Position numbers and translations under genes: made by a program
Assembly (NCBI GenBank): GCA_902506565.1
Contig: LR732703.1
Coordinates: 4,078,709 to 4,142,708, forward strand
DNA length: 64,000 nucleotides
From: Burkholderiales bacterium 8X
Lineage (GTDB): Bacteria; Pseudomonadota; Gammaproteobacteria; Burkholderiales; Burkholderiaceae_C
Direction of reading: 5' to 3'
Part shown: piece by piece, positions 1 through 8,673 of the stretch
Layout: each line of letters opens with the position of its first letter
How positions within the stretch are numbered: the stretch's first letter is position 1
The notes under the pieces: model-generated
Told to the model about the DNA's origin: nothing
Database searches by the model: none
The model's input: only the letters and a program-made list of their open reading frames with translations

Positions 1-336
1 TTCGCGGGTCTGCTTGACGGCCATCTCGGCCAGGTCGCGGATGATCGAATCGACATCCTTGCCGACATAGCCGACCTCGGTGAACTTGGTCGCCTCGACC
101 TTGATGAAGGGCGCATCCGCCAGCCGCGCCAGCCGGCGCGCGATCTCGGTCTTGCCGACGCCGGTCGGGCCGATCATGAGGATGTTCTTGGGGGTGATCT
201 CGGCGCGCAGCTTCTCGTCGACCTGGCGCCGCCGCCAGCGGTTGCGCAGCGCGATCGCCACGGCACGCTTGGCCTCGGGCTGGCCGACGATGTGGTTGTC
301 GAGTTCGGAAACGATTTCCTGCGGGGTCATGGACAT
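1..336 (-). CDS. hslU: ATP-dependent protease ATPase subunit HslU (N-terminal 112 residues; gene runs off the left edge)
   Basis: HslU is the AAA+ unfoldase that feeds proteins into the HslV peptidase in the cytoplasm. The reading frame begins MSMTPQEIVSEL and shows the family landmarks: the NHIVGQ segment, the GPTGVGKT Walker A loop at about residues 58-65 and the VGYVGKD stretch after it. The start at 336 lies 12 bp after the hslV stop, as in other hslVU operons. A second in-frame ATG at 330 is possible; the first was chosen because homologues carry a short lead before TPQEI. The remaining three quarters of the protein, including Walker B and the I-domain, lie outside the window. Identity is secure. 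Confidence 0.96.
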   Translation of the reverse strand, partial: MSMTPQEIVSELDNHIVGQPEAKRAVAIALRNRWRRRQVDEKLRAEITPKNILMIGPTGVGKTEIARRLARLADAPFIKVEATKFTEVGYVGKDVDSIIRDLAEMAVKQTRE

Positions 337-348
337 GGTGGCTGGCTG

Positions 349-894
349 CTAGAGGACTTCGACCGTGTGGTTCATGTTGGTGTAGATGCAGAGCTCGCCT
401 GCGATCTCGAGCGACTTCTTGACGATCTCGCCGGCGCTCAAGTCGGTGTTGTCGAGCATGGCCTTGGCGGCCGCCTGGGCGTAGGCGCCGCCGGAGCCGA
501 TCGCGATGATGCCGTTCTCGGGTTCGAGCACGTCGCCGTTGCCGGTGATGATGAGGGAACTGGTGGCGTCGGCCACCGCCAGCATGGCCTCGAGCCGCCG
601 CAGGACCCGGTCGGTGCGCCATTCCTTGGTCAGCTCGATCGCGGCGCGGGTCAGTTGGCCCTGGTGCCGCTCGAGCTTGGCCTCGAAGCGCTCGAACAAG
701 GTGAAGGCATCGGCGGTGGCGCCGGCGAAACCGCCGAGCACCTTGCCGTTGTAGAGCCGCCTGACCTTGCGCGCGGTGCCCTTGATGACGATGTTGCCGA
801 GGGTGACCTGGCCATCGCCGCCGATCGCGACCTGGACGCCCGTGGGCCCGTTGCGTCGCACGCTGACGATGGTCGTTCCGTGAAATTGTTCCAT
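349..894 (-). CDS. hslV: ATP-dependent protease peptidase subunit HslV
   Basis: This is the threonine peptidase that forms a double hexamer and is activated by HslU. The 181-residue frame starts MEQFHGTTIVSVRR. The catalytic residue should be the first Thr of the TTI motif (residue 7), exposed after removal of a six-residue propeptide; E. coli HslV needs only its Met removed. Family signatures present are GGDGQVTLGN, GFAGATADAFTL, the ITGNGDV loop and IAIGSGG. Length fits the 175-182 residues typical of the family. An upstream in-frame extension to 1263 is rejected because it adds low-complexity sequence not found in homologues. It is the first gene of an hslVU pair on the minus strand. Confidence 0.96.
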   Translation of the reverse strand: MEQFHGTTIVSVRRNGPTGVQVAIGGDGQVTLGNIVIKGTARKVRRLYNGKVLGGFAGATADAFTLFERFEAKLERHQGQLTRAAIELTKEWRTDRVLRRLEAMLAVADATSSLIITGNGDVLEPENGIIAIGSGGAYAQAAAKAMLDNTDLSAGEIVKKSLEIAGELCIYTNMNHTVEVL

Positions 895-1085
895 TGCTTC
901 AGAAAGATGTGGATGGAAAGGGCGGGCGCAAGCCCATGCCCTTCGAGTGGCGACGGGAAGTCTGGACCTATTGAGAAGAACCGGGCAAGCGCGAGTTCCC
1001 CAGCCCTCATGCGAGGCCGGGCTTTGAACGGGCGACTCGCCGCGGGCAGCAGGCGCGATGCGACCTCCGGCCCGGCGACCGGACG

Positions 1086-2672
1086 TCAGTTGCTTCGATG
1101 CACGACGTCCGCGTGATGCGTGATGCCGATCACGCCGAAGAAGATGCCGACCAGCCGATGCGCATCGACGAAGCGAACCCGCTGGCCCCTGGCATCGCGC
1201 GCCATCACCCAGTTGAGCAGGGTGCCGGCGGCCGCGAAATCGAGGCGCACCAGGCCCGCACACGAAATCGGCGCCATCGGATGCTTGCCGAGGTCGGCAT
1301 CCAGCCGCTGCCAGGTGGAGAGCGATTCGCCTTCGAGTTCACCCGCCAGGTTGACCGGCGAAACCGCCGGTGCCTCGGCCGGATTCACGGCGGCGAGCGA
1401 ATAGTCGGGCGCGGCCGGGCCGCTTCCGACCGGCAGCGTCTCGAGTTCGGAGTAAGCGCCCTTCGGGTCTTCCCAAGGCGGCGGCGAGACTTCGTAGGTG
1501 ATGCAGTAGTTGAGCGCCAGCAATTCGAACTCGTCGTCGCGGCCCATCAGGCGCATCGCGGCCATGTGGAGCTGCCACCAGACCGCGTCGACCTGCCGGT
1601 CGTTCACCGGCGTGGCTTCGGACAACACCACGATCAGCCGGTCGCTGCCCGAGAAGCGGATCTGGACCGCCGAGTCGGCCCAGTGCGCGAACAGCGCGCG
1701 GAGCGGGCCGGCGGCATCCGGCTCGATCGACTGCAAGGCGCTCCAGTCGAGCTTCCAGATCGGGCCGGCCGCGGACAGCGCGCGGGTCAGTTCGAGCAGG
1801 CTTTCGCGGTTCAGGTTGCCGGGCGCGAACCAGTCGGCGCTCCCGAGCGGCGCGAGCGGCCGGCCGCCGGAGGCCATGCGGGCCTCGACCTCGCGGGCAA
1901 CGCCGCGCAGCGACACCCAGGGCGGCGCCACCCGATGGGTGCGCTGGGCGTATCGGATGCCGGCTGCGCTGAACTTCTCGTCCTCGTCGGTGGCGCGATA
2001 GAGGTCGAAGAGGCAATGCCAGACTTCTTCGTGGTCGCTGTCCGGGTTCTCGACGCCCAGCGCCTGCAGCAGGATGGCCTCGGTGCCGGCATCGTCGTGA
2101 TGCGCGAACCGAACCGCGGCTTCCTCGGCGCTGCCGTCGGCCGGCAACTTCGAAGGCGCGTCGGCATCGAGGCCGGCGGGCGGGGCGACGCCGGGCAGGG
2201 TGTCGGCATAGGCGCGCGCATGCTGGGCCGCCATGCTGGTGGTGCGCAATGCCGCCGCGGCATCCGCCGGCGTCGCCGCATCGCTCCCCGGCGCCGCGCC
2301 GTTCGGGCCGCGGTTCTTCCACCACTGCTGCGACATCTGCTCTTCGATCTCGTCGATCTTCTTGAGCGTGAGCGCGCGGCCCTCGGTCTTGCCCGAGGTG
2401 CTGCTGACATTGAACGAAGAAGGCGTCGCGGCCGGATCGTTGCCGCCCGATGCCTCCCGCTGGCGGAGCTTGCGCAGCATGTCGAACTCGCGGCGGCGAA
2501 CGAAGTCGTTGCGCTGCCGCCGCTCGATCATGTCCTTGAGCATCTCGCGGCTGTAGCCGGCTTCGCCGGTGCTGCTGTCATCCGAGTCCAATTCGGACCA
2601 ATCCTTGAGCGGGTTCCGCACGAACTTCGCGACCTTGGAGAGCAGGCGGTTGGGTTCGTCTTTGTTGGGCAT
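1086..2672 (-). CDS. STAS-domain protein of the Comamonadaceae hslV-dksA locus, function unknown
   Basis: A 528-residue cytoplasmic protein with no signal peptide or membrane segment. The first 60 residues are charged (MPNKDEPNRLLSKV, then NPLKDWSEL), followed by an Arg-rich helix that starts near MLKDMIERRQ and an Ala/Pro-rich linker to about residue 190. Two STAS-like alpha/beta modules are visible, one around residues 285-365 and a clearer one at the C-terminus (about 445-525: VRLDFAAAGTLLNWV, then VRFVDAHRLVG). STAS domains usually bind ligands or act as anti-sigma antagonists, but no partner kinase is adjacent. The gene sits between hslV and dksA, an arrangement I recall from related genomes. 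The domain assignment is fairly firm; the function is unknown. Confidence 0.8.
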   Translation of the reverse strand: MPNKDEPNRLLSKVAKFVRNPLKDWSELDSDDSSTGEAGYSREMLKDMIERRQRNDFVRRREFDMLRKLRQREASGGNDPAATPSSFNVSSTSGKTEGRALTLKKIDEIEEQMSQQWWKNRGPNGAAPGSDAATPADAAAALRTTSMAAQHARAYADTLPGVAPPAGLDADAPSKLPADGSAEEAAVRFAHHDDAGTEAILLQALGVENPDSDHEEVWHCLFDLYRATDEDEKFSAAGIRYAQRTHRVAPPWVSLRGVAREVEARMASGGRPLAPLGSADWFAPGNLNRESLLELTRALSAAGPIWKLDWSALQSIEPDAAGPLRALFAHWADSAVQIRFSGSDRLIVVLSEATPVNDRQVDAVWWQLHMAAMRLMGRDDEFELLALNYCITYEVSPPPWEDPKGAYSELETLPVGSGPAAPDYSLAAVNPAEAPAVSPVNLAGELEGESLSTWQRLDADLGKHPMAPISCAGLVRLDFAAAGTLLNWVMARDARGQRVRFVDAHRLVGIFFGVIGITHHADVVHRSN

Positions 2673-2732
2673 TGACTACCTTCGCCCTTGAAGGCGTTGA
2701 CGGCAACGAGCGGAGCAAGGCGCCATCGCGCT

Positions 2733-3671
2733 TCAATCCCCGAACATCTTCTGCCGGAGTTCGCGGCGCTGCTGGGCCTCGAGCGCCAAAGTGGCGGTCG
2801 GTCGGGCGAGCAGCCGGCCGATGCCGATCGGCTCGCCGGTTTCGTCGCAGTAGCCGTAGTCGCCAGCGTCGATGCGCTGGATCGACTGTTCGATCTTCTT
2901 GAGCAGCTTGCGCTCGCGGTCGCGGGTGCGCAGCTCGATCGCGTGCTCTTCCTCGATGGTGGCGCGGTCGGTCGGGTCGGGGACCACCACCGTGTCTTCG
3001 CGCAAGTGCTCGGTGGTCTCGCCGGCGTTCTCGAGGATGCCGTTCTTGAGTTCCTGCAGCTTCAGGCGGAAGAACGCCATCTGCTTGTCGTTCATGTATT
3101 CCGAGTCGGGCATCGCGATGACCTCGGCATCGGTCAACTCCTCGGCCGACTTGGTCTTCCAGTTGTTGGCGAGCTTCGGGTCTTTCTTGACGGCGACCTC
3201 CGAAGGCAACGCACTTTCCTTGCGGGGCGTGAAGCTGGACTTGGGCGCGGTCGAGGCGACGGATTGAGCCATGCCGGGAACCGTCAGTTGCGACAGGCGC
3301 GACACACGGCCGCCCCGGGCCGGCGGTGGACTCGCCGGAGCACCGGCTGCAGCGCGGGAGGAGTTGGGCGAGTTGGAGGGGGTAGCGTCAGCCGGATTGT
3401 TCATAGGAATCGATCGAGGTGCGGTCGACTCGGCGCGGGCGCCGGTCGAGGAAGTAGGCGAAGGAGCCGGGCTGGTTGCCTTGGCCGTGGCCGCCTTGGT
3501 CGGAGCGGCCTTGACAGGTGCCGACTTGGCGGTCGCCGCGGTCTTTGCGGCCGTCTTGGAAGTGGAAGTGACGGCCTTGGCAGCTGCCGAAGTCGACGAA
3601 GGCCCCGAGGATGCCGTCTTCTTGACGGCTGGCTTGGCAGCGGGCTTCGTTTTGGCAGCAGCTTTATTCAC
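2733..3671 (-). CDS. dksA: RNA polymerase-binding transcription factor DksA with a long N-terminal extension
   Basis: DksA enters the RNA polymerase secondary channel and works with ppGpp. The last 120 residues hold the DksA core: a coiled coil with tip residues D232, D235 and A237 (DPTDRA) and the globular end. Only one of the four zinc-finger cysteines is kept (C275 in YGYCDETGE); the other positions read T, A and A, as in other alpha- and betaproteobacterial DksA. About 190 residues precede the core, the first 120 being Ala/Lys/Thr/Ser/Pro-rich, so the 312-residue protein is twice the size of E. coli DksA (151). I chose the GTG at 3671 because an AAGGAG Shine-Dalgarno lies 9 nt upstream; inner ATG starts lack one. 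It follows the COG0523 gene on the same strand. Confidence 0.93.
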   Translation of the reverse strand: MNKAAAKTKPAAKPAVKKTASSGPSSTSAAAKAVTSTSKTAAKTAATAKSAPVKAAPTKAATAKATSPAPSPTSSTGARAESTAPRSIPMNNPADATPSNSPNSSRAAAGAPASPPPARGGRVSRLSQLTVPGMAQSVASTAPKSSFTPRKESALPSEVAVKKDPKLANNWKTKSAEELTDAEVIAMPDSEYMNDKQMAFFRLKLQELKNGILENAGETTEHLREDTVVVPDPTDRATIEEEHAIELRTRDRERKLLKKIEQSIQRIDAGDYGYCDETGEPIGIGRLLARPTATLALEAQQRRELRQKMFGD

Positions 3672-3968
3672 GGTGACTGGCTCCTTCGGACTGGGACGCG
3701 CTTTCGATGGGGCCTTTCCACGGATTCCGGCAAGGCCTGGAGGCCCCGGGTGATCGCGTCGTCAGGATGCTCGCCAGCCGGCGAACCCCGGGGTTATACC
3801 CCCGAAATCCGCCGAGAAACGAATGTTTGCCCATGCCAAAAGTCACGCCTCGCGCAAAGATGAATGCGCTGGGCTCTGGAACAGGCGCGCGATTGTAGCC
3901 AGATACCGGGCGCCTCCGACATCGCGCATCGGGGGGGGGTCGAGAGCCCGCCCAGGACGCGCTGCTGG
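3672..3968. other. Intergenic region upstream of dksA
   Basis: The 297-bp gap lies between the stop of the COG0523 GTPase gene and the GTG of dksA, both on the minus strand. It should hold the dksA promoter and leader. I see the dksA Shine-Dalgarno (near 3681-3686) and a run of nine G at 3931-3939, a slippage-prone homopolymer. I cannot assign -10 and -35 boxes. Short ORFs here have no support. Confidence 0.5.
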
Positions 3969-5075
3969 TCAGCCGGCGACACCTGCCTCGGCCGCTGCCG
4001 AGGTTTCCGACAGGCACTGGTCGAGCCCCTGTTCGAGGATGTCGCGCGGCAGGTCGATGCCGATGAAGACCATCCGGCTGTTGCGCGGCTCGTCCGGACC
4101 CCAGGCCGGGCCGAGGTCGCTTCCCATGAGCTGGTGCACGCCCTGGAAAATCACCTTGCGCTCGGTGCCGAGCATGTGCAGCACGCCCTTGTAGCGCAGC
4201 ATGCGAGGGCCGTAGATGTTGACCACCGCGCCGAGGAAGTCCTCCAGCCGGGCCGGATCGAACGGCCGCTCGGCCCGATAGACGAAGCTCTTCACGTCGT
4301 CGTCGTGGTGATGGTGGTGGCCGTGGCCCTCGTGCTGGTGCGACGGATGGTCGCAATGCTCGCCGCCATGGTCGTGGTGATCATGGTCGTGGCCATGATC
4401 GTGATGGGCATGGTCGTCTTCCTTGAGGAAGTCGGGGTCGATGTCGAGCTTGGCGTTGAGGTTGAAGCCGCGCAGGTCGAACACGTCCTTGATCGGCACC
4501 TCGCCGAAATGCACCTTCTGCATCGGCGCCCTCGGGTTCATGTGCTTGAGCCGGTGGACCAGGGCATCGCTCTCCTCGGCCGAGACCAGGTCGGTCTTGC
4601 TGATGAAGATCTGGTCGGCAAAGCCCACCTGCCGGCGCGCTTCCTGGCGGTCGTTGAGCTGCTGCGGCGCGTGCTTGGCATCGACCAGGGTCAGGATCGA
4701 GTCGAGCAGGTAGCTCTCGGCGATCTCGTCGTCCATGAAGAAGGTCTGCGCCACCGGGCCGGGGTCGGCCAGGCCGGTGGTCTCGATCACCACGCGGTCG
4801 AAATCGAGCTCGCCCTTGCGCTTGCGCGCGGCCAGTATCTGCAGGGCCTCGCGCAGGTCTTCGCGAATGGTGCAGCAGATGCAGCCGTTGCTCATCTGCA
4901 CGATCTGCTCGGTCGATTCGCTGACCAGGATGTCATTGTCGATGTTCTCTTCGCCGAACTCGTTCTCGATCACGGCGATCTTCTGGCCGTGGGCTTCGGA
5001 CAGGATGCGCTTGAGGAGCGTGGTCTTGCCGGAGCCCAGGAAGCCGGTCAGGATGGTGGCGGGGATGAGTGCCAT
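3969..5075 (-). CDS. COG0523 (CobW/ZNG) family GTP-binding metallochaperone
   Basis: A 368-residue G3E-family P-loop GTPase of the zinc/cobalt metallochaperone group that includes YjiA, YeiR and ZNG1. Motifs are Walker A GFLGSGKTT (11-19), IENEFGE (about 36-42), the metal-binding GCICC motif with C65, C67 and C68, the VIETTGLADP segment and an SKTD guanine-specificity motif. A His/Asp-rich stretch of about 40 residues (about 225-265) sits between the GTPase and the C-terminal CobW_C domain and probably holds or senses metal. The ATG at 5075 is preceded by GGAG at 8 nt; an upstream in-frame start at 5102 adds nine residues without support. It lies upstream of dksA on the same strand. The exact client is unknown. 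Confidence 0.88.
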   Translation of the reverse strand: MALIPATILTGFLGSGKTTLLKRILSEAHGQKIAVIENEFGEENIDNDILVSESTEQIVQMSNGCICCTIREDLREALQILAARKRKGELDFDRVVIETTGLADPGPVAQTFFMDDEIAESYLLDSILTLVDAKHAPQQLNDRQEARRQVGFADQIFISKTDLVSAEESDALVHRLKHMNPRAPMQKVHFGEVPIKDVFDLRGFNLNAKLDIDPDFLKEDDHAHHDHGHDHDHHDHGGEHCDHPSHQHEGHGHHHHHDDDVKSFVYRAERPFDPARLEDFLGAVVNIYGPRMLRYKGVLHMLGTERKVIFQGVHQLMGSDLGPAWGPDEPRNSRMVFIGIDLPRDILEQGLDQCLSETSAAAEAGVAG

Positions 5076-5108
5076 GGGTCGTGCTCCGCTTTCAATGAGC
5101 ACGAAAGT

Positions 5109-6359
5109 TTAGCGAGGCGTCAAAGGCTCTGTTGGCCGAAGGTCGGCCTTGCGGACCACCATCAGGCCCTTCAGGTACTCGCCTTCCGGGAATTCGATCG
5201 TCATGGGGTGATCGGGCGCCGCACCCAGGCGCTCGGCGATGTAGCCATCGACGCCGGCATCGATGCCGGCCGAGGCCACGATCTTGTGGAACAGGTCGGC
5301 CCCGATACCGCCGGAACACGAAAAGGTCAGCAGCACGCCGCCTGGCTCGAGCAGCTTGAACGCCAGCCGGTTGATGTCCTTGTAGGCCCTCGCCGCACGC
5401 TCGGCGTGGGCGACGGTCGGCGCGAACTTGGGCGGGTCGAGCACGATGGCGTCGAAGGTGCGGCCTTCCTGCGCGAGCCGGCGCAGGCTCGCATTGACGT
5501 CGGCATCCAGGAACTCGGCGACGGCCGATGAAAGGCCATTGAGTTCCAGCTGCGAGCGCGCGCGCTCGAGCGCCGGCAGCGAGGAATCGATCGAAGTCAC
5601 CGACGCACCTTCGAGCGCCCCGGCCGCACGAAGACCGCACAACGCGGCGACGGTGAAGCCGCCGGTGTAGCAATAGCAGTTGAGCAAGCGCCGAAAGCGC
5701 CGCTCCTGCGCCAGCTGCGCGAAGCGCCGGCGGCTGTCCCGCTGGTCGAGATAGAAGCCGGTCTTGTGACCGCTTGCGATGTCGAGCGACAAGCGCCAGT
5801 CGTGCTCGCGGATCTGAAGTTCGGTCGAGCCCTGGCCAATCCCCTCCCCCGCCAGCCAGCCGGTGGTCGGCTGCAGGCCTTCGCGCTCGCGGCCGCTCGC
5901 ATCCGACCGTTCGTAGAACCGGGTGGCGCCGGTCGCTTCGAGCAGCGCGGCCACCAGCGGCGCCTTCCAACGCTCGGCGCCTGCCGACAGGAATTGCGCC
6001 ACCAGCGTGTCGCCGTAGCGGTCGACGATCAGGCCGGGCAGTCCGTCCGCCTCGCCATGCACCAGGCGCTGGCCATCGCTTTCGATGGCGAACCACGCGC
6101 GGGCCGCGACCGAGGCCCGCACCCGCGCCGCCATGAACCCCGCATCGATGCGTTCCGCCTCGTCGAAGCTCCAGGCCCGGGCGCGGATCTTCGAATGCGG
6201 GCTGTAGGCCGCCCAAGCCAGGAAGCGGCCCTCGGCCGACTCGACCCGCACGGTTTCGCCGGCATCCGCGCCGCCCTTGGCGATCGCCGACTCGAAGATC
6301 CACGGATGCCGGCGCAGCAGCGAGCGCTCCTTGCCGGCGCGAAGGCGGAGCGTCTTCAC
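5109..6359 (-). CDS. rlmI: 23S rRNA (cytosine-5-)-methyltransferase RlmI-like (PUA plus SAM domains)
   Basis: A 416-residue class I rRNA methyltransferase, predicted to make m5C at position 1962 of 23S rRNA. The first 75 residues form a PUA RNA-binding domain (RRHPWIFESAI; FLAWAAYSPHSKIRAR), then comes the EEHD-type linker (GLPGLIVDRYG) and a Rossmann SAM fold with NCYCYTGGFT (motif I) and LDPPKFA (motif IV), ending with TFSCSGG, which carries the expected catalytic Cys region. The start is GTG at 6359, overlapping the xerC stop as GTGA, which implies translational coupling. Length is close to the E. coli protein (396). RlmK-like or YccW-type relatives are the only realistic alternatives. Confidence 0.88.
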   Translation of the reverse strand: MKTLRLRAGKERSLLRRHPWIFESAIAKGGADAGETVRVESAEGRFLAWAAYSPHSKIRARAWSFDEAERIDAGFMAARVRASVAARAWFAIESDGQRLVHGEADGLPGLIVDRYGDTLVAQFLSAGAERWKAPLVAALLEATGATRFYERSDASGREREGLQPTTGWLAGEGIGQGSTELQIREHDWRLSLDIASGHKTGFYLDQRDSRRRFAQLAQERRFRRLLNCYCYTGGFTVAALCGLRAAGALEGASVTSIDSSLPALERARSQLELNGLSSAVAEFLDADVNASLRRLAQEGRTFDAIVLDPPKFAPTVAHAERAARAYKDINRLAFKLLEPGGVLLTFSCSGGIGADLFHKIVASAGIDAGVDGYIAERLGAAPDHPMTIEFPEGEYLKGLMVVRKADLRPTEPLTPR

Positions 6360-7390
6360 GGCAACTTGTCCTTCTGCGAAGCCTTGTCCTTCGGCAGCCG
6401 GTCTTCCCGTGCGTGAGCGCGCGGATGCGCCGCATCGTAGGCCTTGGCCAGATGCTGGAAGTCGAGCCGCGTGTAGACCTGCGTGGTCGCGATGTTCGCG
6501 TGGCCCAGCAGTTCCTGCACGGCCCGCAAGTCGCTGCTCGACTGCAACACATGGCTTGCGAACGAATGCCGCAGCATGTGCGGATGAACCGGCGAGGTGA
6601 GCCCGGCGCGCAGGCTGCGGGCCCTGAGTTGCTTCCAGACCGACTGCGGCGACATCCGGATGCCGCTTTTGCCGATGAAGAGCGCGGCGGCCCCGGCCGG
6701 GTCCTGCAACCGGGCAGCCGGCAAGGCCAGGCAGTCGTCACGGACCGCAAGCCATGCCTTCAACGCCTCGATCGCCTTGGCCCCCACCGGCACGATCCGC
6801 TGCTTGCTGCCCTTGCCGAGCACTTGCGCATCGCAGGCGTCGAGGTCGACCCAGCCTCTCGCGCTGCCGCTCGCCACCGCATCGAGGCCGGTCAGTTCGC
6901 TCACCCGCAATCCGCAGCCGTAGAGCAGCTCGACGATCGCGCGGTCGCGCGCCTCGACCCACGGGTCGGCTTCGGCGTCGTGCAGGTCGGCCAGCTGCAT
7001 GGCCTCATCCACCGCCAGCGCTTTCGGCAGGGGGCGTCCGGCCTTGGGCGCGTGGACGTCCTGGACCGGGTTCATCGGCACCAGCCCCTCGTTGCCGAGC
7101 CAGCGATAGAAGCTGCGCCAGCACGAGAGGACCAGCGCGATGCCGCGCGCCTCGCGACCGGCTCCGTGCAGCTGCGCCATCCAGCGCCGCACATGGGCGG
7201 TGTGCACGCGTTCGAGCGGAAGGCCGGCCTTGTGCGCGTTGGCAGCGAGCGTGTCGAGGTGGATCGAATAGAGCTCGACGGTGCGGGGCGCCAGCCGGCG
7301 CTCGACCCTGACGTGGGTCAGGTAGCGCTCGATCAGCGCAGGGCGCGACGGCAGGGCCTCGGTCGGCGGGTCTTCAGCGAAGGTAGCCAT
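6356..7390 (-). CDS. xerC: Site-specific tyrosine recombinase XerC
   Basis: A 344-residue recombinase that, with XerD, resolves chromosome dimers at dif. The N-terminal SAM-like core-binding domain (about 20-110; YLTHVRVERRLAPRTVELY) is followed by the catalytic domain with the full set: Arg in GLRVSEL, Lys in GKGSKQR, HxxR in HPHMLRHSF, His in LLGHANI and the nucleophile Tyr in TTQVYTRLD. The ATG at 7390 overlaps the end of the DUF218 gene by 17 bp; another ATG three codons upstream (7399) is equally possible. Position between dapF-DUF484 and rlmI matches the dapF-DUF484-xerC order seen in many Proteobacteria, supporting XerC rather than XerD or an integrase. Confidence 0.94.
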   Translation of the reverse strand: MATFAEDPPTEALPSRPALIERYLTHVRVERRLAPRTVELYSIHLDTLAANAHKAGLPLERVHTAHVRRWMAQLHGAGREARGIALVLSCWRSFYRWLGNEGLVPMNPVQDVHAPKAGRPLPKALAVDEAMQLADLHDAEADPWVEARDRAIVELLYGCGLRVSELTGLDAVASGSARGWVDLDACDAQVLGKGSKQRIVPVGAKAIEALKAWLAVRDDCLALPAARLQDPAGAAALFIGKSGIRMSPQSVWKQLRARSLRAGLTSPVHPHMLRHSFASHVLQSSSDLRAVQELLGHANIATTQVYTRLDFQHLAKAYDAAHPRAHAREDRLPKDKASQKDKLP

Positions 7391-7991
7391 TGGCGGCATT
7401 GTTGACGATGGCGAAAGGCTCGCGCAGCGCGCCCCGGTACAGCATGCCCCAGCTCTGCCAGCAACTGCTGGGCGCCGCCGCGTAGTCGACTTCGAACAGC
7501 CGATCGAAGCCGCTGGCACGCACCAGGCGCTCGATCCGCCACAGGTGATAGGGCTCGGAGACCAGGATCACCCGCTTGACGCCCGCCGCCTGCAGCACCG
7601 GGCGGGACATCGAGAGGTTCTCGCGCGTGGATGCCGATACCGGCTCCAGCAGCAGTTCGCCCTGGAAGCCCGCCGCGCGTGCCTGCCGGGCCATCACCTC
7701 GGCCTCGATCCGGCCGTCCTCGCGGTCGAGTCCGCCGGTCATCACCAGGCGCGGCACCAGGCCGGCCGCGGCCAGCGCCACGCCGGTGTCCACCCGCCCG
7801 GTGAGGCATGGGTTGGGCCGACCCTTGAGGTAGGCGCGGTTGCCGAAGACCAGTGCCGCATCGGCGGGTTTGCGGGGCGGATGCGCGAGACGCTCGCGTG
7901 CCCGCATCCAGACCATGAGCGCGATGCCGACATAGCCGGCGGCCAGCAGGCCGATGGCACCGAAGGCGATTCGCGCGGCCCGGCGTCTCAC
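7374..7991 (-). CDS. YdcF/SanA-type DUF218 membrane-anchored protein
   Basis: A 205-residue protein with an N-terminal membrane anchor (about residues 7-27, IAFGAIGLLAAGYVGIALMVW) and a DUF218 domain: DAALVFGNRAY, then LVMTGGLD, a conserved Glu-rich EAEVMARQARAAG helix, STRENLSMS, and the VILVSEPYHLWRI motif with the invariant Tyr-His. Relatives (SanA, ElyC, YdcF) act in envelope maintenance, with no established reaction. The start is GTG at 7991, overlapping the DUF484 stop as GTGA. Upstream in-frame extensions would overlap DUF484 fully and are rejected. The 3' end overlaps xerC, so the gene is part of the dapF-DUF484-xerC transcription unit. Confidence 0.82.
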   Translation of the reverse strand: MRRRAARIAFGAIGLLAAGYVGIALMVWMRARERLAHPPRKPADAALVFGNRAYLKGRPNPCLTGRVDTGVALAAAGLVPRLVMTGGLDREDGRIEAEVMARQARAAGFQGELLLEPVSASTRENLSMSRPVLQAAGVKRVILVSEPYHLWRIERLVRASGFDRLFEVDYAAAPSSCWQSWGMLYRGALREPFAIVNNAANGYLR

Positions 7992-8653
7992 GGACGAAGC
8001 CGCGACAGCGCGCCGGACGCAAGGTCGGCGATTCTCTGCAGGAAGTCGATGCCCATCTCGGGGCTGTAGCGCTGCGCGTCCGGCGAGGCCAGGATCAAGA
8101 GCCCGAAGGCTGGCGACTCGGCGTCGGGCCTGAGCGGCAAGAGCGCGATCGAGACCGCGGCATGCGGCTCGGGCAGCCACTTCGAGGCCTCGAAGCCCGA
8201 GTTGAGCCCGCAGTAGGGCGCGCTGAGCGAGGTGGCGAGCGCCTTCACGTCGTCGCTCACAGCCTGGGCGTAGGCTTCGTCCACATAGTCGCCCTGGCAG
8301 TCCCAGACCCGGATGGCGGTCTGCGGCACCATGAAGAGCGCCTGCAGGTCCTCGGCGATGCGGCTCGGCAGGTGGCGCGGGTCGCGGGCGGCCAGCAGCC
8401 CGCTGGTCCAGCGGTGCAGCCGATCGGAGGTGACCACGTTCTCGGTGCCGTGGCGGATCATGTCCATCACCCGGTGCTCCAGCGCCTTGATCTTGTCGCG
8501 CAGCATCTCGGCCTGCCGCTCCTGCAGGCTGACCGCCCGGTTGCCGTGCGGGCTGGTGAGCTGTACCTGGGCCAGGAGCGCCGCATGGCGCTCGAAGAAG
8601 TCCGGCGTGTTGGCAAGATAGTTCGCGATGTCGTCTTCGGTGATCGGGTTCAT
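7988..8653 (-). CDS. DUF484 family protein (GAF-like)
   Basis: A 221-residue DUF484 protein beginning MNPITEDDIANYLANTPDFFERH, the family's conserved N-terminal helix, followed by the signature VSLQERQAEMLRDKI and a coiled coil, then a GAF-like domain from about residue 90 to the end. The family is encoded between dapF and xerC in many Proteobacteria but has no known reaction. AGGAAA precedes the ATG at a good distance. It lies 20 bp after dapF and overlaps the following DUF218 gene by 4 bp. The family call is secure and the role unknown. Confidence 0.88.
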   Translation of the reverse strand: MNPITEDDIANYLANTPDFFERHAALLAQVQLTSPHGNRAVSLQERQAEMLRDKIKALEHRVMDMIRHGTENVVTSDRLHRWTSGLLAARDPRHLPSRIAEDLQALFMVPQTAIRVWDCQGDYVDEAYAQAVSDDVKALATSLSAPYCGLNSGFEASKWLPEPHAAVSIALLPLRPDAESPAFGLLILASPDAQRYSPEMGIDFLQRIADLASGALSRLRP

Positions 8654-8673
8654 GGTTTCCTGGTTGAAAAGGT

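Noticed and set aside
1098..2675. A 525-codon plus-strand frame opposite the STAS protein gene
   Set aside because: Arg-rich shadow of the minus-strand gene, whose domains are recognisable.
3707..3898. A 63-codon ORF upstream of dksA
   Set aside because: No Shine-Dalgarno, no similarity, and it lies in the dksA leader.
6356..7390. Integrase of a mobile element
   Set aside because: The dapF-DUF484 context, full length and complete catalytic set fit the housekeeping recombinase XerC; no element ends are seen.
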